DNA from: Sipunculus nudus
Taxonomy: Eukaryota > Annelida > Sipuncula > Golfingiida > Sipunculidae
Direction of reading: 5' to 3'
Length of the DNA: 64,000 nucleotides
NCBI GenBank assembly: GCA_026874595.1
Contig: CM049306.1
Coordinates: forward strand, 47,864,019 to 47,928,018
Shown here: one piece after another, positions 47,501 through 60,268 of the stretch
Layout: each line of letters opens with the position of its first letter
How positions within the stretch are numbered: position 1 is the first letter of the stretch
Notes under the pieces: model-generated
The model's database searches: none
Told to the model about the DNA's origin: nothing
What the model saw: the letters and a program-made list of their open reading frames with translations, nothing else
Translations under genes and position numbers: made by a program

Positions 47501-47620
47501 TTCACAAATTGTAAGGCAATTTACCTTTCCTGTTATTGTTTTCACAAATTGTAAGGCAATTTACCTTTCCTGTTATTGTTTTCACAAATTGTAAGGCAAT
47601 TTACCTTTTCTGTTATTGTT
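47501..47620. repeat. 40-bp tandem triplication
   Basis: The unit starts TTCACAAATTGTAAGGCAAT at 47501, 47541 and 47581. The copies are almost identical (one C to T change in the third). This is a very recent local expansion. Confidence 0.95.
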
Positions 47621-50600
47621 AACTTTTTGTTTTTAATTTGGGGGGTGGGTGGGTGGGTATTAGTCCCTGGATATCATTAGAAAACTTTCCATGATAATAA
47701 CTAGCTGGATCAACCCCAGTGATAAAATTATGCCTTTTTTGTATGATTATATTGTATACTACAGTTTTCTTTGATTTTAAAATCTAACCAAATTAAGAAA
47801 AATCTATTACAGTCACTCTGATCTGTTTAGGTGATCTGATGTCATTGTTGGTTTGAGTCAAACTGCAACCATCCTTTCTTAGGAAGTGCTGAAATTTAAT
47901 AAGTGGCATTGTGTATGCTTGGAGCCAAATAAACATTTGCTCATTAACACAGATCACAGGAACTGGATTTCTTAGCAAGCAGGAAAAAAACAGAACAGTT
48001 TTCATAATTAGACTGATGGATGAACTGGTGTGGTATAAATTTGAAAGGTATTCATGACAATATGTTCAGGCATCTAGATACTGGTAATTACTGTTAGACA
48101 GGTCGCTCTGAGCAACTTGCAATTATCCATAACTATTATAATGTAGACTTTGGATATATTTGGATATGTTTGGATTTGTAAAGTGAAATTCAAAATTAAC
48201 AGTATTCCATGCCTGTCATATTTCATATATTTCTCAAATGAAAATTGCTGTATCTTTTTATCTTAGATCACTTATATAAAAAAAATTGACAAGCTGGGAT
48301 TGGAAATTTTTTTTATATATTTAGTCACATATACAAATAAAAAAATTCTTAAGAATCAGGCTGAAGAAAACAGTGATTGAATTGGGAGTCAACAGATGCT
48401 GCTGTGTAATCTTTTTTCACCGTTACCTCAAATTAGCTGCATTATCTAGGGTTGAACATTATGATCGAAATAAAATGAATTGAGAAATTGAACAAAAAAA
48501 TACCTGAACATGCCATCTGCCTTGAATGCAAGCTTTGTTGTCCAGAGACAGACTGTCTGCCCACTGACTGGGCCAGCTATCCAGAGAACTGTTGATTCTA
48601 CAAGAATTTATTTAATCTAAGGTGGCTGTAACATTGTAATAAATGAAAAGAGAGGTGATCCACTTAAGTGCATACATCAGCCAGACTGTAAAAAATGACC
48701 TTTTATATTAATAATGCAGTGCTGAAAGATGGGCAAATTTGTATTCTGTAATGTTGATGCATTGATGTGGATCTGTGTTAGGTAAATTTTTTTTTGTGTG
48801 TGTAGCCTGTAGCTATTTTAAAATAGGAATAGTTCCATATTGCAACCCAGCTCAATTTTATTGCCAATATGTAAATTAGCAGCCATAATGATTTTGGACT
48901 TGATAATTAAACATTCAAGTTAACATAAAACAAATAATTGGGACTTGTATACATGGAAACACACCAATTATCACACAGCATAATGTACACATTAATCTAT
49001 ATACAAATATGTTAAGATTTGAATGAAAATGTTTAGCAGGAACATTTTTGTTTATGTATTTAGAATCAACTTGAACTTTAAAGACCACTCATGGGTCTGA
49101 ATCTTCATCTGAAACGATCAATACCATGCTGTATTTACTGAATTATCCAGTCCACATATCCATATATAACCAACCAACCACAAAGAGACTAACTCACTAA
49201 GTAAAGTCCTATTTTAACAGGTCTCAGGAGAAATATACCAAGCCATACACAGATTGATCCTTGCGTTTACTAAAGAGGCCATGACATAGTTCATTGCTAA
49301 GTGTCAGGGGCCGTATCAACTTTATGATGCTGGCAGGGCTGAAGGAGAACTGGTGAGTTTCCAGCAGGCTGCTTGTTCAGCTGGAAGCGTGCTGCCGGGG
49401 TGTCATCAATAAGATGTTGGGGAGCCAGGTTTGGATGCAAGACCTGTGTTTTGTTATTGGTATAGCGGCTGAGATAGGTTTGAGAGCCACCCGGCAGGTA
49501 CAGGTGAGTGTTCAATAAAGTCTCTGCAGGAATCCCAGACTGACATCACTCCATTCTTCGTATTTTATGATATCATCTGCTTGGATTTAACTCCTCTTGA
49601 GCATCTTAGTTAGAGATATTTGCCATGGTAATTGGATATCTACCAGTGAAGGATATTCCCCTCTCCACATGAGCACACATTTCCTTCCCAACCACAGGTT
49701 TTGTGGTGTGAAGATGCAAGGTTTGCATGTTTTTCTTTGGGGCCTATGAAGTTATCTTACAGTTGATGATTCAGATGATTTAGTTAACCCGGGATGGAAG
49801 CAGATTTTTTGTAAAGAGTCACTCATTCATAGGGATGACATCAGTTTGGTGTGAATAATGCCTGGATGAACTTAAGCGGATTAATGTGGTCCCCCCAGCT
49901 TGGAGGAAACAGGACTTCAGTGTCTCAGTCTTTTTATTAAAGATCTTACTCATCTTGTATAAACCAAAGCCTACATCATCTTTTATTATTACTATATCTG
50001 TAACTTGGCAACATGGACAATGTTAGAACCCAGCCAATTTATCAGCTTAGGGTTGGACAGGTTATTGGCTTGTGATACATGCATAACAAGTATACTATAA
50101 GCTTAACAGACTTAACTTTTGATAAACTGTAGTTGACCCTCTGTACTTCAGAGCCAGCCCGTAGTGATAAAATCAATATAAATTAACAAGGGTGATAATC
50201 ATATGTGATTGTGAGTAGATTCCAGGGATTTGCAGGAAGGCCAGTAACTTCTTGTTGTGTGCACTTTTTAGCCACTGGATTTACATCATACCTATATTAC
50301 AGTTTACCAATGGCAGTATTTAGAAGTAGACTGCTTGTACCTTTTCTGGACATGTCATAGACTTAATATACAGCTGAAGAAGTCATATTTAAGGTAGTAT
50401 GAATCATTAGCTAGTGTGTTAATTGTAAGATCAGTATATGTATCCAGTAGGCTAAAAATGCAATCCCAGGATTAAAACTTATTAAATCATTTCCATAAAA
50501 CCTTATTGTGTTACACTTCTTCATAAATTTACCTTTTGTCTTCAATAATATGTAATTAACAATGGTCTGTTACATGTGAATCTGTGCAAAAGCTGTAATT

Positions 50601-52040
50601 GTATTTATTATATAATATCTTTATTAAGCAGGTATGAATAAACATGAATATGGAGTTACTTATATGAAAACACAAGAATGAACTGGAATCCGTCCGAAAG
50701 AAAATGGACATATGATATGTGATATGAAAAAAACTGTGTGTTATAAATGTTGTAATTTTTTATTAGGTATTTATATTAGACTAAGTGATCTTGAAATATA
50801 AGATGTTTAATATGTCTTTTTATTCATCTCCCTCAGGTTCTTTCTTCACATAATTAATGTTACAAAGTAGAGCTATATATGTTTCCAGTTGTGTCTGTTT
50901 TATTTTAAATAGAAAAACATCCAGATTATATTTTACAGCAGCTTGTCTTTGTCTGTTCCCTTGTTATTGCTTAACCATTAGAAACTGAATACCTTAAAGT
51001 CTAGGGCTTCATTTCCCATCTGTCAGCTACTTTAGGAAAGACATCTATCCAAGGTGATAAAGAAATCTGATTAAAAAATTTCTTTTATGTTATTTTATTT
51101 TCATTTACTTGATCTAAACATTTTGCATTGGGGAGGTAATTTGCTCTCTGGTGAGTACCATCTAGTTTGAGATGTGATAATGATGGACCAATGGCAGCTG
51201 TGAAAGTAGAGAGAACTGTATAATCAAAGCACAGGTCACACTTGAGCAGAGATGTGTGAAGAATGTTGCACCTCACAGGATCAGGTAATCCCGTGTGCTA
51301 TATAAAAAACAGCTGATGTAGTGATGTACCAGTTACAGATCAAAAGGAGGTCCTTTTTTCTGCCTAGTTTCCCAAAGGAGTCATAACATTTTATTTCTGA
51401 TAGAGAAAGGGAGATTATGGTGGCCCCTTTAGTATATGGTCATGAGTTCCCGGTTGGTAGTTCTGGGGAGTCTGCAGGGATTCATTCTGGGGCTGAGTTA
51501 TATGCAGCATGGCTTTAGTGTATGTCCATTGAGAGTAGGGCATGACAGGTAAGTGGAGTAGCTAAGATTCTGTCATGGGAGACATCCCTGGTCCAGTTTA
51601 TGGTCACAATCATTCATGAAAGGATCAACAAAACACTCAAGGGCTTATCGCATTGTTGAATCTATGGTCATAACTTTGGATCCACTCATGCACAGAGCAC
51701 TGGATCATGGTTATATCATTGGAGCTGCACCAAGTTAACTGTTTACGCTGAGCAGTTTTATGTGTTTTGACCCAGACAAAGATACATCTACTGGCTACTC
51801 CCTTCTCTAGTCCTCTCTGAAAGTGCACAACAGAGTGAATTATATGACCAACTCTAAAAGTATAGAAGAATGAATTGAGTCAGCTGTAAAGAATGTTAAT
51901 GATATACTGTATCTTTAACTAACTTTGTCTTTTCCTTTCAAAGAAATTGATAATTATGAACCCTGCATGAGGCAATGACAGGCTTTTCTTTTAAGTTAGT
52001 TCTGTATTCAGTAAATTACAAACTTTTAATGTCCTATTGA
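47621..52040. other. Single-copy-looking stretch, no gene recognised
   Basis: A short GGTGGGTGGGTGGG run lies near 47646. A GC-richer patch at 49.3-49.5 kb has a 72-codon minus frame without recognisable features. No element or RNA gene is supported. Confidence 0.45.
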
Positions 52041-52046
52041 ATTATA

Positions 52047-52220
52047 CAGAAAATATACTGAGAAGTACAGAAGAGTATACAAAAAAAAATTACTTAAAAG
52101 CATACCAGAAAGTGTCACAAGTATACTTTTCGGTACTTTTCAGATTTTTTGTATAATTTTTGGAACTTTCTGTACTTTTCAGTACTTTTCTGTATACTTT
52201 TTGGTACTTTTTGGTAATTA
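52047..52220. repeat. Inverted-repeat cluster of GAAAAGTACAGAA units
   Basis: GAGAAGTACAGAAGAGTATA on the left faces its complement on the right, TATACTTTTCGGTACTTTTC and TTTCTGTACTTTTCAGTACT, up to about 52215. Several hairpins are possible. It looks like a small foldback element. No target duplication was resolved. Confidence 0.6.
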
Positions 52221-55200
52221 TCAAGACCTGTAAGATTGTGTGTCAGCATAATTTCTGAAAATGAATGGATTGGTTTTATTAAAGGTTACATTTAGGTCAG
52301 GAGTTTAAACATATGATAGTTATTTAATTTTGTAATAAATACCTACAAAGAAAATAATCCCAGGATGGGCTTGTTAAGATTTTGCCATCATTAGTTATTT
52401 GTAGGTATCAGAAAATGAGATCATACCTCCATCTATGCAGTATGACATGTGAATTTACCTATCCATGATCTCTATGTGACCTTAATCGCATATTCATTCA
52501 ATGAATAATCATAGGTATTGGCCTAAAGAGCAACCAGTTAGATGACCATTTGCATTGTAAACCATCAATCATCTGACAAGCACAAAGTTTGCATGATTTT
52601 GCAGATTTCTGCCAAACAGAACACATGTAATCTGTACCAGTACCCATGTCTGCATGTTTATGGGATATTTTTTTATACAAAGGAGACATTATTAAAATTT
52701 CTAGGCCATAGATTGTAGGAGCCACTCCTCCCACTACCGAGTGAATAATAATGTCTCACCTGGCACGTTATTCGTTTGAGACATATAATCCAAAATATTG
52801 CAAGACAGTTCTCAATGACAGCGATATATTCATCGGTGGAGCACAGCAGTTCCATGAAGTTGATGATGTAAGTCAATGCAATGTCATTCGTCATCAACTT
52901 TTGTTACATCATTGTTTTGTAACATCTCTGGCAACAATGGGCATGGAAGACCTGTCTAGGAGCATTTTGGGGGTTCATTATAATCAAGAGGTTAAAAAGG
53001 CAGTGCATATGGGGTGTGATGGATAGGTGAACTGTCAACAATGAACATAATGACATCATATGAAGTGGTGCTCAGTGAAAGGTAAATGTAGGTTGATCAT
53101 ATACATCATTATGATGAGTGTCATTTTTCGTATAATCCAGTGCTTGACTTTTTATATGCAGGGGCCAGGTTTTCAGACATTTCCATCAACCATCCCTTTC
53201 AAAGATAATGATAGCAATTTCTTTTTTACCATATTCTACCTTTTCCTTTGCTGGCTATTATTTCCATAATTATTTTCAGAAGTTCAGTGACATGCTATGG
53301 AATTATATCCTAATGAGGGAAAAAGCCCTGATAACGTAATTGAAAAGTGGTGTTCTGAAGTTCTAGGAATGGTCTTGATTGTACCCAGCTGATGTTCTGT
53401 TTGAGGCCTACTGTGTTATGCAAAAACTAATCAAATTGCTAGTACTGAGAAATGCCATTGACCTTCACTCAGTAATAAAACCCCAGGGGAGAGCTTTGCC
53501 TGATCTATAAATGATTTTCATGAATAATGTATACCACAGCCTTGTAATTAGTGTGTTAATTGTGTATTTCACAAAGAATACCTTGAAAACACTTTTAACA
53601 TTATTGCTGGAGGCTAATTTTGGAGGAACAGATTAGATTGAAAATCAAGAAAAAAAGGTACACAAATAATCCATTGTTTGATGAGATACCAGATTCTTTA
53701 TTGCTAGTCTGTTTTATTACCTACATGAACTATATATTGGAATGTTGACCAATAATACCAAATCCCCACTGAAAATGTGATTCAATTTAATAGCAATTAA
53801 TTAATACAAACACAAGAGACTGAAATAAATCAGAATGTGAAATATTTTTGTGGGAGTGATATAGTTGTAATATCAAAAGTCCTGTATATTTATGTGTCTC
53901 ACAGCTTGGTATGTTGACATATAATATGATCAACATATGGCAACACAGGTTGTTGATACACAACATTTGTTAGATAAGTGATGTTTTTGTCAAGGGGGAA
54001 AAAAGAAGTAATGGTGTGGATATATAACAATAACAAGATTTAACACACATATACGGATTTATTACATCCTAAATTGTGTGATTTTTTAAATAACACCATC
54101 ACTTTCATCATGTGGCCAGCATCCATGCATTAATACTATTTGTTTCTGTATATATATGATGATGACTTCACCCCATCTGCAGTTATTTATATCACCTTGT
54201 GACACATGATGGGGATGCCTGATGTCTCGTCACTGGGTCACCCCATATATATAAACCGTTCTGGTGACTATTTGGGTTTTATAAAAAACAGTAAATGTGT
54301 GGTTCACATGGCTGAGTATTACATGTTGAATTTCAGGGCTGTGATTGTTTACTCTGCTGATATGTGCATCCATGCACCCATGGGGATTGACTTCCATCTT
54401 AATGAGGTGTCATGTTTGTGTATGGACCGGTGCCTATGAATGGTAATAACCACTTTACAAGGGTGTATCAACAATGTAGATACACACAATATGCATGCAA
54501 AAAATATATATTCACAACATACCGGATGTATGCATTAAGCTTGTTCAAGCTTAGAACCCAGATTTTGTGTGTTTGTGTGAGTATGAGGGGGACTTCTATT
54601 GCTAAATTATTTAAGTGAATGAAGAAAATGAATTGTATCTGAATTAAACTTGTCCACTCCACAATGAATTATTATCTGTGTAAAACTAGCTATCAAGCCT
54701 CATATATCATTTTCAAGTAAAAGTGACATAAACTTTAAACGAAAATATGTAGTTACTCCTTTTCCAAGATTTCATGAACATATTTCATTAATTCTGTTTC
54801 ATTCTGAAGAACCAATTTGAATGTGTTATATTTAATTAAAACTTGTAATTGTCTTTGAGTTATTGAAAATAATTAAAAATCACTGCTTGTTTGTAGGGGA
54901 AGGGGGGGGGGGGGTTAGAGGCAGGGAGAACCCAAAAGAAAAGATTCTTTCCTAAAGATACACACAATGGAAGGCAGGGATGCTAACAAGGGTGAGATAC
55001 TGAATGAAAGCTAGGTTTTACAGCATCCCTATCAGTGAGAGATAGCCAGGTATAATCAGTAACAAGCTGTACATGTATAGAGAGAAGATGCTTTAGTGTA
55101 TACCTACAGGAACAGAGGTACTGGGGCCATCTCCTGGTGCCTTCAATCAGGCACCACAAGGAAGTGGCAGCCTGCTTCAATCAAGGCTCCAAGAATTAAC

Positions 55201-56750
55201 AGGGCGCTGACAGCTAGCCCCAAACATTGTGCTCAAGCCATCAGGCCCACCCCCACATACAAGCCTGCCAGCCATTAATAGAGAAATATCATACATGTCT
55301 TGGGAGACCCTTGGGACTTAGCATTCATTAACTACAACCTATACAGTTTCTGGTGTTTACTTCACAATAGTGTGGAAAAACACAACTGACTTGTGTGTTT
55401 GTTATTGAGGGAGACTGTCACGTGTAGCATACTGGCATGTTTTGGCACCGGTAAAAGCCACAGATGAGGTACAATAAGAGCTCTATTTTGACCATGACAT
55501 AGCAAACCCGGTGCCTGAAGTAAACTTCCTGCAGTCTGGGATTATGGTTTAGGTGGACTGGTGGGGAGTGCAGTGCTCTGGTCATGTTGGATAGATTACC
55601 ATCAGCTGTAAAGGGTAAATAACAAAGCAGTCGACAAGCTTTGATCCATCTACCTGGGGGGAATTATTAACTTACCATATATCCCCATTATATGGCTAAC
55701 ATATTCTCTTCTAAGAGCTTGCAGTGATATACCTAAACAAAGAGGTTATTAATGATCAGACCCATTGGGATTGTATTTAGATAACAGGTATGTTAACCTC
55801 CTTTCTATCTTATAAGCCTGCTAGGGTAATGGCTATCAGCCTGGTATGTTGTGAGGACTGTTGGATCATCAGACTGATAAATGACAGCCTACTGCAGGGC
55901 TGAGTGATTTCTATGATTTGCATGTATTCTCAGTGATCCCAGGGGGACCTGCTGTGTTCTTCACTCACAAGTACCTTCTGGTTGATGAATGCAAACAGCT
56001 TCCAGGGGATCGGTTGAAAATTTGGATCACTATTCACACACTGTTTTGCTGTTAGTATGATGCCTCTGGAAGCTCATATTGGATGTATTGTCCATGTAGC
56101 ACACTGTATTATTGGTTAAATCACATTGGGTTAGATCACAATTCACGGACCATATTTCACCGTGTATTTAGTGAAAGCTCACATTGGTTGTTGTGAATAT
56201 GTATTGTATGGAACATGGATAAACCGCTCCATCTGTTTGTTACCCTATCATCTTAAATTCATGTACCAGTCACAGACTGGCATTTAACTGATTGTAAAAA
56301 AATATGAAGGCAAAATAGCTTAAACAAGTGTACATACTATATTAATTGACATATTTAAGTTCAAATAATGGTGATACTACATTTGACAGCATATACCTAA
56401 TTTTGGTTATTTTGCTATAGAAGTATAGAAAGATACCAGTTTTGTAAAAACTTAAATGTAGAGTCAGCTCCACTTTAATGAAAACTAATAAGTTGAAATT
56501 TCCATGTCATGTAAACAATTTTTGAAGTCAGGAAAATATCATTTATGCCCTAAATTGTCTACTTTATCAAATATGTTTCCAAAACTTATGGATATTTGAC
56601 AATAAATTTTAGGAGCATTGGCTTGTTGAAAACATCTGCTGATACCTGCATCTTGGTAGATGGTGCAAACATTGGTCACACATTTGTTACTCTGCTGACA
56701 AAGGGTGTTAATACAGGACAACAAATGAGCAAATTATGAACCCAACTGAC
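52221..56750. other. Single-copy-looking stretch with a G13 run and one hairpin
   Basis: A run of 13 G is at 54902-54914. A perfect 8-bp hairpin, TGGTGCCT / AGGCACCA with a 6-nt loop, is at 55135-55156. Frames reach 91 codons (52751-53026 plus) without a recognised domain. Confidence 0.45.
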
Positions 56751-56754
56751 TTTG

Positions 56755-56890
56755 ATTGAGTCCGGACTCGAGTCCACTTTTCTAGGAACACGGACTTGGA
56801 CTCGAAGGTTCTGGACTCAGACTTGTACTCAGACTCAGAGGTAAGGGCTCCAGAAATCAGACCAAGACTTGGGAGTCCACCTTGAGTCAA
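56755..56890. repeat. GACTC/GAGTC-rich block
   Basis: Multiple GACTC and GAGTC pentamers on both strands, including GAGTCCGGACTCGAGTCC (56759-56776), are spread over about 135 bp at intervals of roughly 6-18 bp. The block contains overlapping short palindromes and reads as a degenerate minisatellite. The 60-codon minus frame over it is a serine- and glutamate-rich by-product. Confidence 0.7.
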
Positions 56891-58765
56891 GTAGAATTAA
56901 AGCTCTGTCACATACTTTAAAGGCTAATATACATGAGCGAAGTACCAGCAGAATATTAGGCCTATAAAATTAGACTGTATTTGCCAAATGTCAGTGCAAA
57001 TTGGGAGCTAAAGCTAATTTAAAATTCACTGATAAACAGCCTTCATTTATATTTGTTCCCTTTCATATAATCTCTAACCCTTCCTCGATGTAATATAGAT
57101 ATTCATTGTAGGAAAGATCCAGTAGAGTATGGTATTAAAATGTATCACTTTGTTTTATCTCTGTTAAAAAAAGCTCTACGTCAATCCTCTTTTTTCCCCA
57201 GTATGATCAAATATCAGAAATGTTTAACAATATATCAGGTAATTTACTAGAAGGCATAATAGTAGAGGCACAGGTGTTTTGAAATGTAAAAGTGGAAAGT
57301 AAGATGACATAGACCTCAGGTGTGTCCCCTGCTGGCGAAGCATCACCTGTCTGAAGGTGACATGAAGCATCGGCTTGCTTATCACAAAACAAGAGTGGTC
57401 CTTCTTATAATTAATGAACCTAGGACATAAGACAAGTCTGTAATGAGATGATTCCCTGTCACAGCTGCTGATGTGTTAACTGTTTGTCAGGCCAAGAGGG
57501 GCAGGGACATTTTTAGACTGATACAGCAGTTGCAGAGTTTCATTATGATGGATGGTTTGTTTTCTTTCCTGGGCAATAGGGGCTCTAGTCAATGATCTAT
57601 TTGCTTGTTATATAGAATGAAGGCTAGGAACAAGGCCTGCTGTTGTTGTGCCATTTACTTGCCACTGGAATTAATGTGCACATGGGGAATAAATTGTAAT
57701 TGATTGCTACCATCTCTGCTGATCACAGCCAATTAATGCAGAAGTACAAACATCTTGATCACTTGTTTTGATGTACCCCTGCAGGAAATAAGCTGAATAT
57801 AAATCATTTTTACCCTGACCCAGATCTTTTTCAGAGACATATTTTTTAAGTGAATTGTATTAGTCATTTCTTTTAAAATCACTTACATAGTCTGGCATCC
57901 TGCCTGTAAATAAATGTAGTTCTATTCACCACAAAATTGCAGGTCCCTCAGATATCTAAAGTTATAGCATGTAAAGTCTTTATTTAAATAAAAAAAAAAT
58001 GAATTTCAAAATTGATTTGAAGTATATCAGTTAAGATGTAATTTGTGTCTGTTGGACAAATGAAGTAAATCTGTCTTTAAACAATTAACATGTAGGTCAG
58101 TTCTACATTTTAAAATGAGAAATTGATTGATAGTGTTATAATCTATCAATAATATTGTTAATATTAACCCTTTCTTGCCTAGGGACATGTGTATATGATT
58201 TTACCAATGGATGTTGATTTTCATGGGTCGAGATTACATAGGTTAAGTTGATATAGTGACACTTCAGATAGATGGCACTGTGATATAACCTTGGCAAAAA
58301 ATGTCAAATTTTCACAATTTATTGGAGAAAATGAAAAATTATACCACTCCCATAGGACATACATTGCATCTATCCTGACAATTCAAAATGTGCGTTTCTG
58401 AGGTGTGGCCATGGAGGAGTTGCGTGATATAAATATATGTTAATATGTTTATATCCAGACATAGTACTATGGAAAAACACCTCACATTTGCAGCCAGTGT
58501 ACATAGCTGCTTGAAATGTGAATCTATAGGACAAGACAGCCTTGAACATTTAGGAGGAGTGGAGCTCATACCTCTGCCAAGGTGAACTATCCTACTGTAA
58601 TTGTCCATCCTATTTGGATCTGCACTAGAATTTACTGATAGGCGGCATTGGGTTCATCCTTTAGCCATGCCCCACCCTTCCACAAATTACATTGAAATAT
58701 GCACAATCATTTTTGTGTAATTGTGTTAGATATAAAAAAACAGTGAAAAGAAAAAAAACAACAGA
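56891..58765. other. Non-coding stretch, nothing recognised
   Basis: Frames reach 89 codons (58339-58608 minus) with no recognisable domain. No repeats were noted. Confidence 0.45.
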
Positions 58766-58766
58766 C

Positions 58767-58912
58767 GGGGGGGGGGGGGGGGGAGTGAAAACATAACCAC
58801 ATTCAGACAGGGGTGAAAACATAACCAAATTCAGACAGGGGTGAAAACATAACCACATTCAGACAGGGGTGAAAACATAACCACATTCAGACAGGGGTGA
58901 AAACATAACCTC
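58767..58912. repeat. G17 run followed by a 28-bp minisatellite
   Basis: A run of 17 G (58767-58783) is followed by GTGAAAACATAACCACATTC units starting at 58785, 58813, 58841, 58869 and 58897. The period is exactly 28 bp and the units are almost identical. Minus-strand frames here are repeat translations. Confidence 0.95.
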
Positions 58913-59676
58913 ATAGATTGTGGTGAAAATCCAGTTTCCACTTGGTACACATGCCAATATAAGCTAGAGTTACGAGTGATGTAACCCCGGGTGGGGCTCT
59001 GGAATATTCTGTGTACAGTATGGTTAATTGAGTAATTCCCCCATGCAGTGGCAAACCCAGGCTGATGAGTGAGTATATTTGCTAGGTTCCATATCTGATA
59101 AGGCACGAATCATCTGTGAAATGCCTATCTACTGCCCTTTAATATCCTGTGTAGTAAGAATATATATGCAGTACGGTGCCAGTACCCCCACAGCATGTTT
59201 GTGGAATGCTACCAGTATCACTGAGAGCTGTCAGTGTATTTTGTACATTGGTGCCAGACCTACTTCAACATAAGTACAGTAAGTAACATTAGGTTTGTTG
59301 AACAACAAAGCAGAACAACAAGTGATCATATATATTCTCAAGTTATCCATTTTCTATAATATTCAACACTGTCAATGTCAACACTAAGTTTAATAGGATA
59401 AAATACTGTTTTGAGCATCTATCAGGAACCAGCAGTGTTTTTGGCATCTATTAGTAACCCACAGTGTATAGAACATCTATTTATTGCCAAAAGTGTTTTG
59501 AGCATCTATTTGGTGACAGCATTGTTTTGGGGCAGGAACAGATTTATTGGGTACGTGAAATGTGGTTGGTGTTTAGGTCATTTATGGCAGTAATCACTGA
59601 ATTTAATGCACTTTATATGCATTGAATTTATGATTTTTTTTTTTATTTATACAATTTTAAATTAACATCTGATATA
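58913..59676. other. Non-coding stretch with short worn direct repeats
   Basis: Near 59407-59525 the phrase GAGCATCTAT or AACATCTATT recurs with TGTTTTG steps at about 45-50 bp intervals, suggesting an old small array. Nothing else is seen. Confidence 0.45.
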
Positions 59677-60268
59677 TACAGTGGTCCCTGTTTTGAGCAA
59701 CCACACTTAATGCTAAAGAAAATGGTTGGTAAAAATTATTGCAGGTGGTAGTTTGATCAAGGGACATGAAAACTGATTAGCATTTACATTCTGTTACAGA
59801 TTAATGAGTAGGAAATCTATTTAAAATTAAAATAATCTGGTACATCAGTGGTACATTAATTTTATGCACATCAAACTTTAAAGATTGTTTTATTCAAATA
59901 TTAAATTACTATTCAATATTTAGCACTAGCTGTTTGAGTTATAATCTGAGTATTTTCCAAATTATCTGGTACATCAATGGTATATTTATTTTATGCACAT
60001 CAAACTTTAAAGTAAAGATTGTTTTATTTAAATATGTAAATTATTAATTTATATTTTTCCACACAAAGGGTAAGTTGACCACCCTCCAGTCGATTTGTCA
60101 GGTCCTTTGCCCACAGAAACAGCTGTACTGTGCAATGCATTTTAGGTTGACTCAAGTATGGTAAGTAGTTGCTTGATCATTTTAATTTTAAAACTATCTG
60201 TGCAAGGGAAAACTGGAGGATAACAACAGGTGATTGTTTGGTTGGGTTGCTCAAACTAGGGTCCACTG
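59677..60268. mobile_element. Non-autonomous pogo/Tc1-like element, 590 bp
   Basis: The left end, CAGTGGTCCCTGTTTTGAGC (59679), and the right end, GCTCAAACTAGGGTCCACTG (ending 60268), are inverted repeats with about three mismatches in 24 bp. CAGTGG ends and a TA before the left end fit the Tc1/mariner-pogo group. The right flank is CA rather than TA, so the duplication may have decayed. Inside, ATCTGGTACATCA occurs at about 59836 and 59964, an internal duplication of about 128 bp. There is no transposase frame. Confidence 0.7.
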
